Positions 48,118-57,014 of a stretch of 64,000 bases of DNA are shown here, in pieces (position 1 is the stretch's first letter; the number at the start of each line of letters is the position of its first letter). This stretch comes from Pseudomonadota bacterium. GTDB taxonomy: Bacteria > Pseudomonadota > Gammaproteobacteria > Steroidobacterales > Woeseiaceae. The stretch spans positions 124,001 to 188,000 of the forward strand of contig JAQCAD010000002.1 in the NCBI GenBank assembly GCA_027621915.1, in the 5' to 3' direction. The translations under genes were made by a program, and so were the position numbers. Under the pieces are notes generated by a model, which saw only the letters and a list, made by a program, of their open reading frames with translations, was not told where the DNA came from and did not search any database.

Positions 48118-49568
48118 CAGTGCCGCCAAAAAGTTGGCGTGAAAAGAACCAGCAACGTGAAGATCTCGAGGCGCCCGAGAAGCATTCCCGTAACAGCGAT
48201 CCATTTGCCCGTGTCGCTAACCGACATAAAACCGGCAGCCACCTCGCCGAGGCCCGGACCCAGGTTGTTCAGCGTGGCGGCAACGGCTGAAAATGCGGTG
48301 ACCTGATCCAGTCCGGTTGCCATCATCGCCAGGAGCATTGCGCCGAAAACGACTATGTAGACGGAGAAGAAGCCCCACACGGCATCAACCACCCTGAACT
48401 GGACTGCGCTCTGGCCCAGTTTCACCGGAATCTCGGCCGAAGGATGAACAAGACGCGCAATTTCGCGTGCGCCCTGCTTGGCGATCAGCAGCCAGCGTAT
48501 AACCTTGATTCCGCCGCCGGTTGACCCGGCGCAACCACCAACGAAACTTGCGAAGATCAAAAGCACCGGCAAAGCCCCTGGCCAGGCGGCATAGTTTGCA
48601 GTCGTAAAGCCCGTAGTGGTCGCGATCGAAACGGACTGAAACAAACCGTTAATCAAGGAGTCAGTTGGACTGTTGTACGTGCCAAGTACGAACAACGAAA
48701 CCACAACGATCGAAGACACGACGACAAGTATGAAAATGTAAGCTCGAAACTCCGGGTCATGTGGATAGTGTCGGATTGACACATTCTTCCACGCAAAGAA
48801 GTGCAGCGAGAAATTGACACCGGCCAATAACATGAAAACGATCGCGACGATATCGATAGCCGCGCTGTCAAAGTAGCCGATGGACAAGTCATGCGTTGAG
48901 AAGCCACCAATAGCAACGGTCGAAAACGCGTGACACAGCGCATCAAAACCGCTCATGCCGGCAAGCATATAACCGAACATGCATGCCAGCGTGAACGCCA
49001 GGTAAACATACCAGAGCGCCTTCGCGGTCTCCGTAATTCTCGGCGTCAGTTTCGTGTCCTTGACTGGCCCCGGCGTCTCGGCACGATAGAGCTGCATCCC
49101 GCCAACACCCAGCATTGGAAGAACGGCAACGGCGAGCACGATGATTCCCATGCCACCGAGCCACTGTAATTGCTGACGATAATAAAGAATGGACTCGGGG
49201 AGCGAGTCGAGACCAGTCAGAACCGTCGCGCCCGTCGTCGTGAGGCCGGACATTGATTCAAAGACCGCGTCAGTGAATGACATCGAGGGCACGTCGGCAA
49301 GAAATAACGGCAGCGCACCGGCCGTGCCAAGTACAGTCCAGAAGGAGGCGACTACCAGGAAGCCATCACGCAAACGCAAATCCTTGCGCCTTCCCCGGAA
49401 CGGAAACCAGACTACGAGTCCCGCTAAAACAATGATGACGAAACTTTCCACAAAAGGAAGCCAGGACTGATCCCCAAACCAGGCGCTGACAATTAGCGGT
49501 GGAATCATCGTCACGCTGAACATCATCAGCAGAAGACCCAGAATGCGAATTGCGACAGTCCAGTTCAT
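48117..49568 (-). CDS. trkH: Trk system potassium uptake protein TrkH
   Basis: TrkH is the K+-conducting subunit. The 483-residue product shows the four pore loops with Gly filter residues: SGLTTTGATVLTG, FSTVAIGGFSTHDL, SIATTTGFTTANY and ATLNNLGPGLGEV. The nucleotide-gating partner TrkA is encoded directly upstream on the same strand (47-base gap). Its stop overlaps the dctQ start. Confidence 0.95.
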   Translation of the reverse strand: MNWTVAIRILGLLLMMFSVTMIPPLIVSAWFGDQSWLPFVESFVIIVLAGLVVWFPFRGRRKDLRLRDGFLVVASFWTVLGTAGALPLFLADVPSMSFTDAVFESMSGLTTTGATVLTGLDSLPESILYYRQQLQWLGGMGIIVLAVAVLPMLGVGGMQLYRAETPGPVKDTKLTPRITETAKALWYVYLAFTLACMFGYMLAGMSGFDALCHAFSTVAIGGFSTHDLSIGYFDSAAIDIVAIVFMLLAGVNFSLHFFAWKNVSIRHYPHDPEFRAYIFILVVVSSIVVVSLFVLGTYNSPTDSLINGLFQSVSIATTTGFTTANYAAWPGALPVLLIFASFVGGCAGSTGGGIKVIRWLLIAKQGAREIARLVHPSAEIPVKLGQSAVQFRVVDAVWGFFSVYIVVFGAMLLAMMATGLDQVTAFSAVAATLNNLGPGLGEVAAGFMSVSDTGKWIAVTGMLLGRLEIFTLLVLFTPTFWRH

Positions 49569-49614
49569 CGTCGTGTTATATCCTGATCACAATTTCCGGA
49601 CGTCAGAGGGCGAA

Positions 49615-50991
49615 TCAAATGAAAGAAACTTCGACCTGGAACAGATTTTCAATCTTGTCTATTTTCCGTCGGTCTGTCATGAACAGGATGACATGATCAT
49701 CCGACTCAATAACAGTATCATGATGTGCCATGATTACCTGATCGCCGCGAACCAGCGTGACTATGTTAGTGCCCCGCGGCAGATCCAATGCTTCAATTTT
49801 TCTCCCAACAACCTTCGATGAATTGGCATCACCGTGGGCAACGGCCTCAATTGCTTCGGCTGCACCGCGCCGCAACGAATGCACCTTGACGACGTCGCCC
49901 CGTCGAACATGAGCAAGCAACGAGCCGATGGTCACTTGTTGCGGTGAGATGGCGATGTCGATCGAACCAGACTCGACCAGCTCTGCATAGGAGGGCCGGT
50001 TGATCAACGCCATGACTTTGTGTGCGCCAAGGCGTTTAGCGAGCATGGCGGAAAGGATATTGGACTCCTCTGCGTTGGTAAGCGCACAGAAAACGTCGAC
50101 GTTGTCGATATTTTCCTCAAGGAGCAATTCCTCATCAGCAGCGTCACCGACAAGTACGATTGCCTTGTTCAACTGTTCTGAAATAATGCGAGCCCGTTTC
50201 GGGTCTCGTTCGATGATCTTTACCTGGTTCGTCTGCTCAAGTGCCAATGCCAATCGCACGCCGATGTTTCCACCGCCGGCAATGACGACACGCCTTACAG
50301 GGTCCTCCAGTTTCCGCACTTCGCTCATGAAGACCCGTACGTCCTGTCGCGCCGCGATGAAGAACACCTCGTCATCCTCACGGATAATGGTTTCGCCATC
50401 CGGTTGCATCGACTTGCCATCACGATAGATTGCTGCGATGCGGCCCTCGGTATTCGGGATGTGATCTCTGAGAGTGGCTATCTTCTGGCCGACTAGTGAG
50501 CCACGTTTATCGGCGCGCGCGCCGACCAATCGCACGCGACCATTGGCGAAATCGAGCACCTGAAGTGCGCCCGGGTACAGAATCAGTTGCTCTATATATT
50601 CGCAGACGAGCTGCTCGGGGCTGATCCTTACATCGACCGGGATAGCGTCCTGCGCGAAGAGTTTGCGGGCATTCATATAGTCGGCTGAACGAATACGCGC
50701 GATTTTGGTAGGCGTGTGATGAATCGTATACGCCACCTGGCAGGCAATCATATTGGTCTCGTCGCTGTCCGTCAGGGCAACGATGATATCCATATCGTCC
50801 GCGCCGGCACGCTCAAGGACATCGGGATAAGCCGCATGGCCTACGACCGTACGAATGTCGAGACGGTCCTGCAATTCACGCAGGACGTCGGCGCTATGGT
50901 CGACAACGGTGACTTCGTTAGCTTCTTCACGCGACAGGTGATATGCCGCTGATGAACCGACCTGACCGGCACCGAGAATTAGTATTTTCAT
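49615..50991 (-). CDS. trkA: Trk system potassium uptake protein TrkA
   Basis: TrkA is the cytoplasmic NAD(H)/ATP-sensing gate of TrkH. The 458-residue product has two RCK_N Rossmann domains (MKILILGAGQVGSSAAYHLS at the N-terminus; VVIAGGGNIGVRLALALEQ mid-protein), each followed by a C-terminal RCK_C domain. It leads a probable trkA-trkH-dctQ-dctM operon. Confidence 0.95.
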   Translation of the reverse strand: MKILILGAGQVGSSAAYHLSREEANEVTVVDHSADVLRELQDRLDIRTVVGHAAYPDVLERAGADDMDIIVALTDSDETNMIACQVAYTIHHTPTKIARIRSADYMNARKLFAQDAIPVDVRISPEQLVCEYIEQLILYPGALQVLDFANGRVRLVGARADKRGSLVGQKIATLRDHIPNTEGRIAAIYRDGKSMQPDGETIIREDDEVFFIAARQDVRVFMSEVRKLEDPVRRVVIAGGGNIGVRLALALEQTNQVKIIERDPKRARIISEQLNKAIVLVGDAADEELLLEENIDNVDVFCALTNAEESNILSAMLAKRLGAHKVMALINRPSYAELVESGSIDIAISPQQVTIGSLLAHVRRGDVVKVHSLRRGAAEAIEAVAHGDANSSKVVGRKIEALDLPRGTNIVTLVRGDQVIMAHHDTVIESDDHVILFMTDRRKIDKIENLFQVEVSFI

Positions 50992-51024
50992 TATGTGTCT
51001 GCGGCTCTTTGTCCGGCGGTCATT

Positions 51025-53199
51025 TTACATGAGATCGAGATTGGCATACGCAAGCACGAGAATTTTCGTGCCGACAGCCTCGAAATTAACCTCGACCTGT
51101 GCGTGTGCGCCCTGTCCGCTGCAGTTCAGAATAACGCCATCACCAAACTTCGCGTGCCGAACACGCTGTCCCAGGCGTATTCCGAGCTCCGCCGCTGGCG
51201 AGATACTACCACCTGGGCGTCGCCCGACCCGGGACATCGAACTGACCGGTCTGCTGACCTGAATGCGCGGACGAATCTCCTCTACCAGTTCCTCGGGGAT
51301 CTCCGCTATGAACCGGGACGCCTGCGCGAAGCTATCCATGCCGTGCAATCGACGTTGCTCTGCATGGGTCAAGTACAGCGTTTCCTTGGCGCGGGTAATG
51401 CCCACATAACACAGGCGCCGTTCCTCCTCGAGTCCCTTGGGGTCGGCAATCGATCGCTGGTGCGGGAAAAGCCCATCTTCCATGCCGCACATGAAGACCA
51501 GCGGGTACTCGAGACCTTTTGCCGAATGCATCGTCATCAGCTGCACACAATCTTCCCAGGCATCCGCCTGGCCTTCGCCAGCTTCCAGCGCAGCGTGTGA
51601 CAGAAAGGCATCCAGTGGTGACATTTCCTCTGCCGGGTCCGGTTGAAATCCCCTGGCTGCGCTTACCAGCTCTTCAAGGTTTTCAATGCGAGTCTCGCCA
51701 CGCTCCCCCTTTTCTTTCCTGAAAAACTCAACCAGGCCACTCACACCAATGACATGATCGACCCGCTCGTGAAGATCGAGGCCGTCAGTCTCTTTCGCCA
51801 TACGTTCGATGAGGTTCAGAAATACAACTATTGCCGTAGAAGCCCTGCCGTTGAATTCCTCACTCGCAACTGCGCCTGCGGCTCGCCACAGTGAGCAACT
51901 GTTCGCGCGGGCATAACTTCGCATAGATTCAATGGTTCTCGCGCCGATACCCCTGGTCGGTTTGTTTACGACTCTCTCGAATGCACTGTCATCGTCACGA
52001 TGCGATATCAGGCGCAGATAAGCGAGCGCATCCTTGATTTCCTGCCGCTCGAAAAAGCGCAATCCGCCATAAACACGATAAGGCATCCTGGCATTGACCA
52101 GCGCTTCTTCAAGAACCCGTGATTGCGCATTCGATCGATACAGAACCGCGGCGTCAGCACGAGCGTGACCCTGATCACTCCAGGTACGGAGTTTGCCAAC
52201 CACGAACTCAGCCTCGTCGCGTTCGTTGTACGCAGAGTAGATGCGAATCGGCTCGCCTTTGCTGCCCTCCGTCCACAGATTTTTTCCAACACGGGAGCTG
52301 TTGTTCGCGATGACCGCGTTCGCGGCGTCAAGAATGGTTTCTGTCGAGCGGTAGTTTTGCTCAAGCTTGACGGTGGACGCTCCTGGAAAATCTTTCTGAA
52401 ATCGATGTATATGTTCGACGCGCGCGCCACGCCATCGATAGATCGACTGGTCATCGTCGCCAACGAAAAAAGGAACGCCTTCCTTGCCGGCAAGCAATCG
52501 AAGCCAGGCGTATTGAATGGCATTGGTGTCCTGAAACTCGTCTACCAGCAGGTGGCGGAAGCGTCGTTGGTACTGTTCCAGCAATGCAGTGTTATCGCGC
52601 CACAATTCGTGTGCACGCAGCAGCAACTCGGCGAAATCGACGAGCCCGCCACGGTCGCAAATTTCCTGGTACTGCTGGTAGAACGCGATTTGCTGCCTGC
52701 GGTTAGGGTCATTTTCGTCATCGAGATGCTGTGGCCGAAGGCCTTCGTCCTTCTGTCCATTGATGAAGTACTGAATTTCGCGGGGCACCCAGCGGTCTTC
52801 ATCGAACTCCAGGTTTTTGATCAAGCGCTTGATGATGCGAAGCTGATCATCAGAATCGATGATCTGAAAATTCTGTGGCAAACCGGCTTCCTGCCAATGG
52901 CGCCTTAACAATCTGTGAGCAAGCCCGTGAAAGGTGCCGATCCACAAATGGTTAACCGGCATGTTCAGGAGAGATTCGATCCGGCCACGCATTTCTGCGG
53001 CAGCCTTGTTGGTGAAGGTCACCGCGAGTAAACCCTGTGGCGACACACCCTCCACATCGATTAACCACGCAATGCGATGAGTCAAAACACGCGTTTTCCC
53101 GCTGCCGGCACCGGCGATTACCAGCAAGGGAGCAGAAGAGGCCGTAACAGCCTTGCGCTGCGCCTCATTGAGTGATTCGAGAATCGGGGTGACGTCCAT
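51025..53199 (-). CDS. uvrD: DNA helicase II (UvrD)
   Basis: UvrD unwinds DNA 3'-5' in nucleotide-excision and mismatch repair. The 724-residue product carries the Q-motif LNEAQRKAV, Walker A AGAGSGKTRVLTHRI, Walker B VDEFQDTNAIQY, DDDQSIYRWRGA, and helicase motifs V-VI (TMHSAKGLEYP, CYVGITRAKETLYL). The C-terminal RVRHAKFGDGVILN domain is typical of UvrD rather than Rep. It is separated from trkA by about 30 bases. Confidence 0.96.
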   Translation of the reverse strand: MDVTPILESLNEAQRKAVTASSAPLLVIAGAGSGKTRVLTHRIAWLIDVEGVSPQGLLAVTFTNKAAAEMRGRIESLLNMPVNHLWIGTFHGLAHRLLRRHWQEAGLPQNFQIIDSDDQLRIIKRLIKNLEFDEDRWVPREIQYFINGQKDEGLRPQHLDDENDPNRRQQIAFYQQYQEICDRGGLVDFAELLLRAHELWRDNTALLEQYQRRFRHLLVDEFQDTNAIQYAWLRLLAGKEGVPFFVGDDDQSIYRWRGARVEHIHRFQKDFPGASTVKLEQNYRSTETILDAANAVIANNSSRVGKNLWTEGSKGEPIRIYSAYNERDEAEFVVGKLRTWSDQGHARADAAVLYRSNAQSRVLEEALVNARMPYRVYGGLRFFERQEIKDALAYLRLISHRDDDSAFERVVNKPTRGIGARTIESMRSYARANSCSLWRAAGAVASEEFNGRASTAIVVFLNLIERMAKETDGLDLHERVDHVIGVSGLVEFFRKEKGERGETRIENLEELVSAARGFQPDPAEEMSPLDAFLSHAALEAGEGQADAWEDCVQLMTMHSAKGLEYPLVFMCGMEDGLFPHQRSIADPKGLEEERRLCYVGITRAKETLYLTHAEQRRLHGMDSFAQASRFIAEIPEELVEEIRPRIQVSRPVSSMSRVGRRPGGSISPAAELGIRLGQRVRHAKFGDGVILNCSGQGAHAQVEVNFEAVGTKILVLAYANLDLM

Positions 53200-53321
53200 G
53201 ACTGCTATTGCGTGGCCGTAAGAGCGCTTCAGGGGGCGCAGTCTAACAAAGATTGAGGCGATTGGATCGGCGGAAACACCGATGCAAAAAGAATCCTAGC
53301 AATCCCCGGGAACGAACAGTT

Positions 53322-54908
53322 TCAAGGTGACCAGCGAACGCCGAGTAGTACCTGCGCGCGATCGTATTGAATACGAAAATCGTTTGACGCGACTTCGCGA
53401 ACCAGGTACTCGGCAACGAGATCCAGGCTTTGTGTCATTTCAAAAGTTGCAGTCACGTGCCCCAGAGCAGATTCCTGAGTTTTGCGACCTGCCGCGGGTT
53501 CATGAAATGCGAAGGCAGCCTCGTAGTCGTAAAGATAGTAGGACACCGAGGCATCAAGATCGAAACGCCGACCGAGCTGCAAGTGGAATGCGGCGCCGAA
53601 GCCATCACGAACGAAATTGTTGTAGCCCAGATAGCGATCTTCGCGTTCCGTCCGCTCGTAATCGACACTGAACCACAACCAGTTAGTGATGCGCTGGCGT
53701 GCCTCGATCCCGAGTTCAATGTAGTCGTAACGAATCGTCGGGTTGCCAAGCGGCTGTGTACCATCCAGCTCGAATGATGTTCGATCGCTGTAGCGACGGG
53801 TGTAATACTCAGCTGTAACGCGCAACAATGAGGTCGAAGTGAACCGGTATTGGCCATTGAGGCCGACAGTCCAGTATTCGTGATCGTATTCGGGAACCGC
53901 AGCAACTTCGTCGTAGTTCCACAGTTGTCCTTTCGCTCGTGCCCCGAGCGTCAGCCCACCCCATCGTTTACTTGCCCAGAACTCAGGACCGTAACGCAGA
54001 TAAGACATCCGGTTTGAGATGTCCTCGCCCGCAAGCTGACGCTCCAGACCGTCGTCGGGATCGACGTAATTCTCATCGTGCTGGGCGATCTTGAAAGCGC
54101 TGTACACACCGGTCTCGCGCTCTTCCGTACGTCGGTGATACTCGCTGCCAAATGCTGCCTCGTGGAGATATTCATCGGCCGCTTTCAGATTCTCATCCTG
54201 GTAGTATCGGCCGCCGAAACGATAGCTGCCGAAGAAGCCTTCATTCTCCAGGCTGTTGACCTGGTATCTTGCGGAAAGGCTGATCGGCACGAAAAGTCCG
54301 GACTGAACCACTGGCGTGACCAGCGGCTGGGCAGGATCCGCCAGATCAATATACGGATCCTTCGGCGAACGGAAAACATTATCGTCAATACCGGCACCAA
54401 CACGTACTCGCAAATCGAGATACGTCAGGTTCCGTTCCTTTTCTTCAACAGCAGCGGCTAATGTAACGGGCGAATCGGCCGAGATCTCGTCCTGCAATTC
54501 CCTTATTGCGCGCCGAGCGAGACGGCTAATGTCTTGATTCTGCGGTTGATCGCGGGCCATGCGGAACCAGCGGAGCGCCTCGTCCAGGTCGCCAAACGCG
54601 TAAGCGTTCAACCCGAGGTTGTAGTGAGAAATCGCTTCCAGCGGACCGTAACTCGCCGCCTTTGTCAATTCATCTCTCGCCCGAATGTGTTGCTTCGCCC
54701 GGTAATGGGCGACACCTGTATTGTAATGGAGTAGTGGCGTATCCATTCCGGCGTCAGCTGCTTCCCGATAACGCAATAGCGCTGCCCAGTAAAGATCATC
54801 TCGAAAAAGCCGATTGCCATCCGCGAACAATTCGCTCGCGGTTGCGGCGAGCGCAGGCGCGACCGGGACGAGGCAAAGCAGTGCAAATGCCGCGACAATA
54901 CGTCGCAT
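53322..54908 (-). CDS. TPR-containing outer-membrane beta-barrel protein
   Basis: The roughly 528-residue protein has a signal peptide (MRRIVAAFALLCLVPVAPALA), then three to four TPR units (about residues 30-135: LFADGNRLFRDDLYWAAL, LLHYNTGVAHYRAKQHIRAR, AISHYNLGLNAYAFGDLDEAL). A long region of alternating beta strands ends in LLGVRWSP. The barrel opening RVGAGIDDNVFRSP is typical of TPR-linked porin-like proteins. The plan resembles SLAM-type or polysaccharide-export proteins, but identity is unproven. ATG 54908 starts the signal peptide; GTG 54920 and TTG 54950 are alternatives. Confidence 0.75.
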   Translation of the reverse strand: MRRIVAAFALLCLVPVAPALAATASELFADGNRLFRDDLYWAALLRYREAADAGMDTPLLHYNTGVAHYRAKQHIRARDELTKAASYGPLEAISHYNLGLNAYAFGDLDEALRWFRMARDQPQNQDISRLARRAIRELQDEISADSPVTLAAAVEEKERNLTYLDLRVRVGAGIDDNVFRSPKDPYIDLADPAQPLVTPVVQSGLFVPISLSARYQVNSLENEGFFGSYRFGGRYYQDENLKAADEYLHEAAFGSEYHRRTEERETGVYSAFKIAQHDENYVDPDDGLERQLAGEDISNRMSYLRYGPEFWASKRWGGLTLGARAKGQLWNYDEVAAVPEYDHEYWTVGLNGQYRFTSTSLLRVTAEYYTRRYSDRTSFELDGTQPLGNPTIRYDYIELGIEARQRITNWLWFSVDYERTEREDRYLGYNNFVRDGFGAAFHLQLGRRFDLDASVSYYLYDYEAAFAFHEPAAGRKTQESALGHVTATFEMTQSLDLVAEYLVREVASNDFRIQYDRAQVLLGVRWSP

Positions 54909-55057
54909 CAAGCTGGTCACAGGACCGAGTCGATTTGTCACGTAGATCAAAATGTTCCGGACTCCAGAGGGGACGCCATCCCTTCAATACATGAGTCGAA
55001 TTCTGCCCGATTATGGAAAATTCGCACTAACTGCGTGTCAACAGTGTGACATGGCGC

Positions 55058-55096
55058 AAAAAAATCCCCCCGATTGGTTAACCAACGGAGGGATTT
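55058..55096 (-). terminator. Rho-independent terminator of the sigma/anti-sigma/acidic-protein operon
   Basis: On the minus strand a long stem (AAATCCCTCCGTTGGTT paired with AACCAATCGGGGGGATTT) ends in a run of seven T. It lies about 60 bases after the acidic-protein stop. The gap 54951-55158 holds nothing else recognised beyond the TPR/barrel leader. Confidence 0.85.
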
Positions 55097-55158
55097 TCGG
55101 ACTTGTCAGCGGAAACGGCGTCTACCCTGGGTCCGGCGCCGATGAGCGGTATCGGAGA

Positions 55159-55671
55159 TTAAACTAGGTCGCCGTCAGCTCCATCGTCGTCAGCCACGTC
55201 GTCAGACGCAACGTCATCATCGGACTCGTCGTCGTCCATGTCATGATCCATTTCTTCCTCGTCGACTTCGTCAGTATCAACGTCATCGCCTTCGTCGAAG
55301 TCGCTTTCCTCTTCAGAGTGCTCTTCGTCTTCGTCAGATACGAAGTCTTCGTCATGCTCGAATTCGTCAGATTCTTCGTCACGCATGTCGTCACCAGACG
55401 CGGTCTCTTCTTCATCACGACTATCGTCGTCGGCGTCAGATTCTTCACCATCGTGCATATCGTCGTTCGAGTCGTGATCGCCTTCGCTGTCATTTTCCGC
55501 GACGGGTCCGACCATCTCAAGCACCTCACCGTCGAGGTCCGCGACGCGATCGAGAACTTTCATCGTGACATCAAGCTCAGCAATGTCGGCTGCAACTATC
55601 GCAGGAAACAGTGCGAGGCAACTAAGCACGAGACTGGCCGCAAACAATTTAATCTGTTTCATCTTACTCAC
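55159..55671 (-). CDS. Secreted, extremely acidic protein of unknown function
   Basis: The 170-residue product has a signal peptide (about residues 4-28, KLFAASLVLSCLALFPAIVAA) and a short ordered segment (ELDVTMKVLDRVADLDGEVLE). From about residue 60 to the end it is almost all Asp, Glu, Ser and Thr with scattered His and Met (such as DDMHDGEE and EEEMDHDMDDD). No domain is recognised. The composition suggests a disordered, cation-binding exported protein. It sits 39 bases after an anti-sigma gene and before a strong terminator. ATG at residue 4 is an alternative start. Confidence 0.75.
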   Translation of the reverse strand: MSKMKQIKLFAASLVLSCLALFPAIVAADIAELDVTMKVLDRVADLDGEVLEMVGPVAENDSEGDHDSNDDMHDGEESDADDDSRDEEETASGDDMRDEESDEFEHDEDFVSDEDEEHSEEESDFDEGDDVDTDEVDEEEMDHDMDDDESDDDVASDDVADDDGADGDLV

Positions 55672-55710
55672 TCCGTTTGATACTTCGGTAGTACCGAAGC
55701 TCCTTTAAAA

Positions 55711-56349
55711 CTAGATAACAATCACCTGCAGGCGAAAAATCTTGTCGTCATTCTCGTGCTGCAAGGTGGCCAAAAGTTCTCCGCCGACAGGCGAAATCGC
55801 GACCAGCGTGAGCGGCAGAACGTTTCTGCCCTCTTTAAGGCTGGTCTGCCAGGTAATTTCTCGTTGCCCGGCGAAACCGTCAATCTCAATCCCGACCGGC
55901 AATGTTACGGTCATCGTTGCATTGATCAATGGCGTCGCCGATGCGAAAACGAGGTTAAACGTTTGTGGAGCCTCCAACGCCATCGTGACTGATGGAACAG
56001 CAGGATCGTCGATGTCGGCTGCCGTAAAGAACACACCACTGACAATCCACACCATTACCGCTGCAGCGATTGCGCCGCCGAAGCCGGTCATCACCCAGCG
56101 ATTCCGCTGACGACGCACACCGCTTTGCACTGCATTAGCAATCGCCCGGTCGAAAAATACAGGATCCGGCCGGGGCATGACAGACTTCCCATAATTCTCC
56201 AGCCGTTTGTGGAGCTCACGCGACGTGTCAACCAGTTGCCGGCAGTCAACGCACTCATCAATGTGCCGATCGAGCAACTCCATTTGCGTGCCATGGAGTG
56301 CACCCAGAAGATAGTCGTCGAGCTGTTCAGTGATGAGTTTACAGGCCAT
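55711..56349 (-). CDS. Transmembrane zinc-finger anti-sigma factor
   Basis: The 212-residue protein has an N-terminal zf-HC2 domain with the zinc ligands in DRHIDECVDCRQL (HX3CX2C), one membrane helix (about residues 87-108, GFGGAIAAAVMVWIVSGVF) and a C-terminal periplasmic beta domain that includes LPVGIEIDGFAGQREITWQ. This layout fits anti-sigma factors that hold an ECF sigma at the membrane until an envelope signal arrives. It lies 30 bases after the sigma gene. Confidence 0.88.
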   Translation of the reverse strand: MACKLITEQLDDYLLGALHGTQMELLDRHIDECVDCRQLVDTSRELHKRLENYGKSVMPRPDPVFFDRAIANAVQSGVRRQRNRWVMTGFGGAIAAAVMVWIVSGVFFTAADIDDPAVPSVTMALEAPQTFNLVFASATPLINATMTVTLPVGIEIDGFAGQREITWQTSLKEGRNVLPLTLVAISPVGGELLATLQHENDDKIFRLQVIVI

Positions 56350-56379
56350 GGTTTCTTTCCTCGTTACTTCCAGACACGA

Positions 56380-56931
56380 TCAATCGGCGGAATAGGTTCC
56401 ATCGGCAGCGAGAATTTCACGAAGCCGTTCCCTCGCCCGATGCAGGCGGGATTTAAGCGTGCCGACTGGCGCACCGGTTATTTCCTGAATTTCGGAGAGT
56501 TTATAACCCTCGCAGTCATGCAGCATGACGACCATTCGATGCTCCTCGCTCAAGGTATTCAGTGCACGGTCCAGCTGCATTATGTTATCCAGCTGTTCGG
56601 CGTCCTTGACCGGGTCCAGGTGGCCAGGTAGTGATTCCAGCTCTTTCCCCGGTACCTGATCTTCGCCCACGACGACCAGTCGCTGCCGCGCGAAGCGGCG
56701 CCGGTTGTCGATGAAATGGTTGTACATGACCTTACATAGCCAGGAACCCGCCTCTTCCAGTTCGACCAGTTCTGCCATGCGGGGAAATATCTTGGTCAGG
56801 ACGTCCTGGAACAGATCCTCGGCCTCCGGCCGATTACCGGTGAGGCGAAACGACAGACGATAAAGGCGGTCGAGATGTGGCCGCAGCAACACATCAAAGC
56901 TCGTCTGTTGATGGTGATCGACCGGGTTCAT
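56380..56931 (-). CDS. ECF-type RNA polymerase sigma factor
   Basis: The 183-residue protein has sigma region 2 (LYRLSFRLTGNRPEAEDLFQ; DVLTKIFPR) and region 4 (TLSEEHRMVVMLHDCEGYKL; GAPVGTLKSRLHRARERLRE) and no sigma-1 or sigma-3 regions. Target promoters are not evident in the sequence. It lies directly upstream of the zinc-finger anti-sigma gene and downstream of cyoE on the same strand, separated from cyoE by 83 bases. Confidence 0.93.
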   Translation of the reverse strand: MNPVDHHQQTSFDVLLRPHLDRLYRLSFRLTGNRPEAEDLFQDVLTKIFPRMAELVELEEAGSWLCKVMYNHFIDNRRRFARQRLVVVGEDQVPGKELESLPGHLDPVKDAEQLDNIMQLDRALNTLSEEHRMVVMLHDCEGYKLSEIQEITGAPVGTLKSRLHRARERLREILAADGTYSAD

Positions 56932-57014
56932 AGGCCCGAGTGTAGTTACGAACGCCTATTTCACAAGCTTCCTTTGCGGAAACTGAGAACTGGGGACAGG
57001 GACCAGAGGAGTGA

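Noticed and set aside
52123-52908. Rightward 261-codon open frame
   Set aside because: It is antisense to uvrD and shows no domain.
55243-55680. Rightward 145-codon hydrophobic open frame
   Set aside because: It is antisense to the acidic protein; Asp/Glu codons read backwards give Val/Phe/Leu and mimic a membrane protein.
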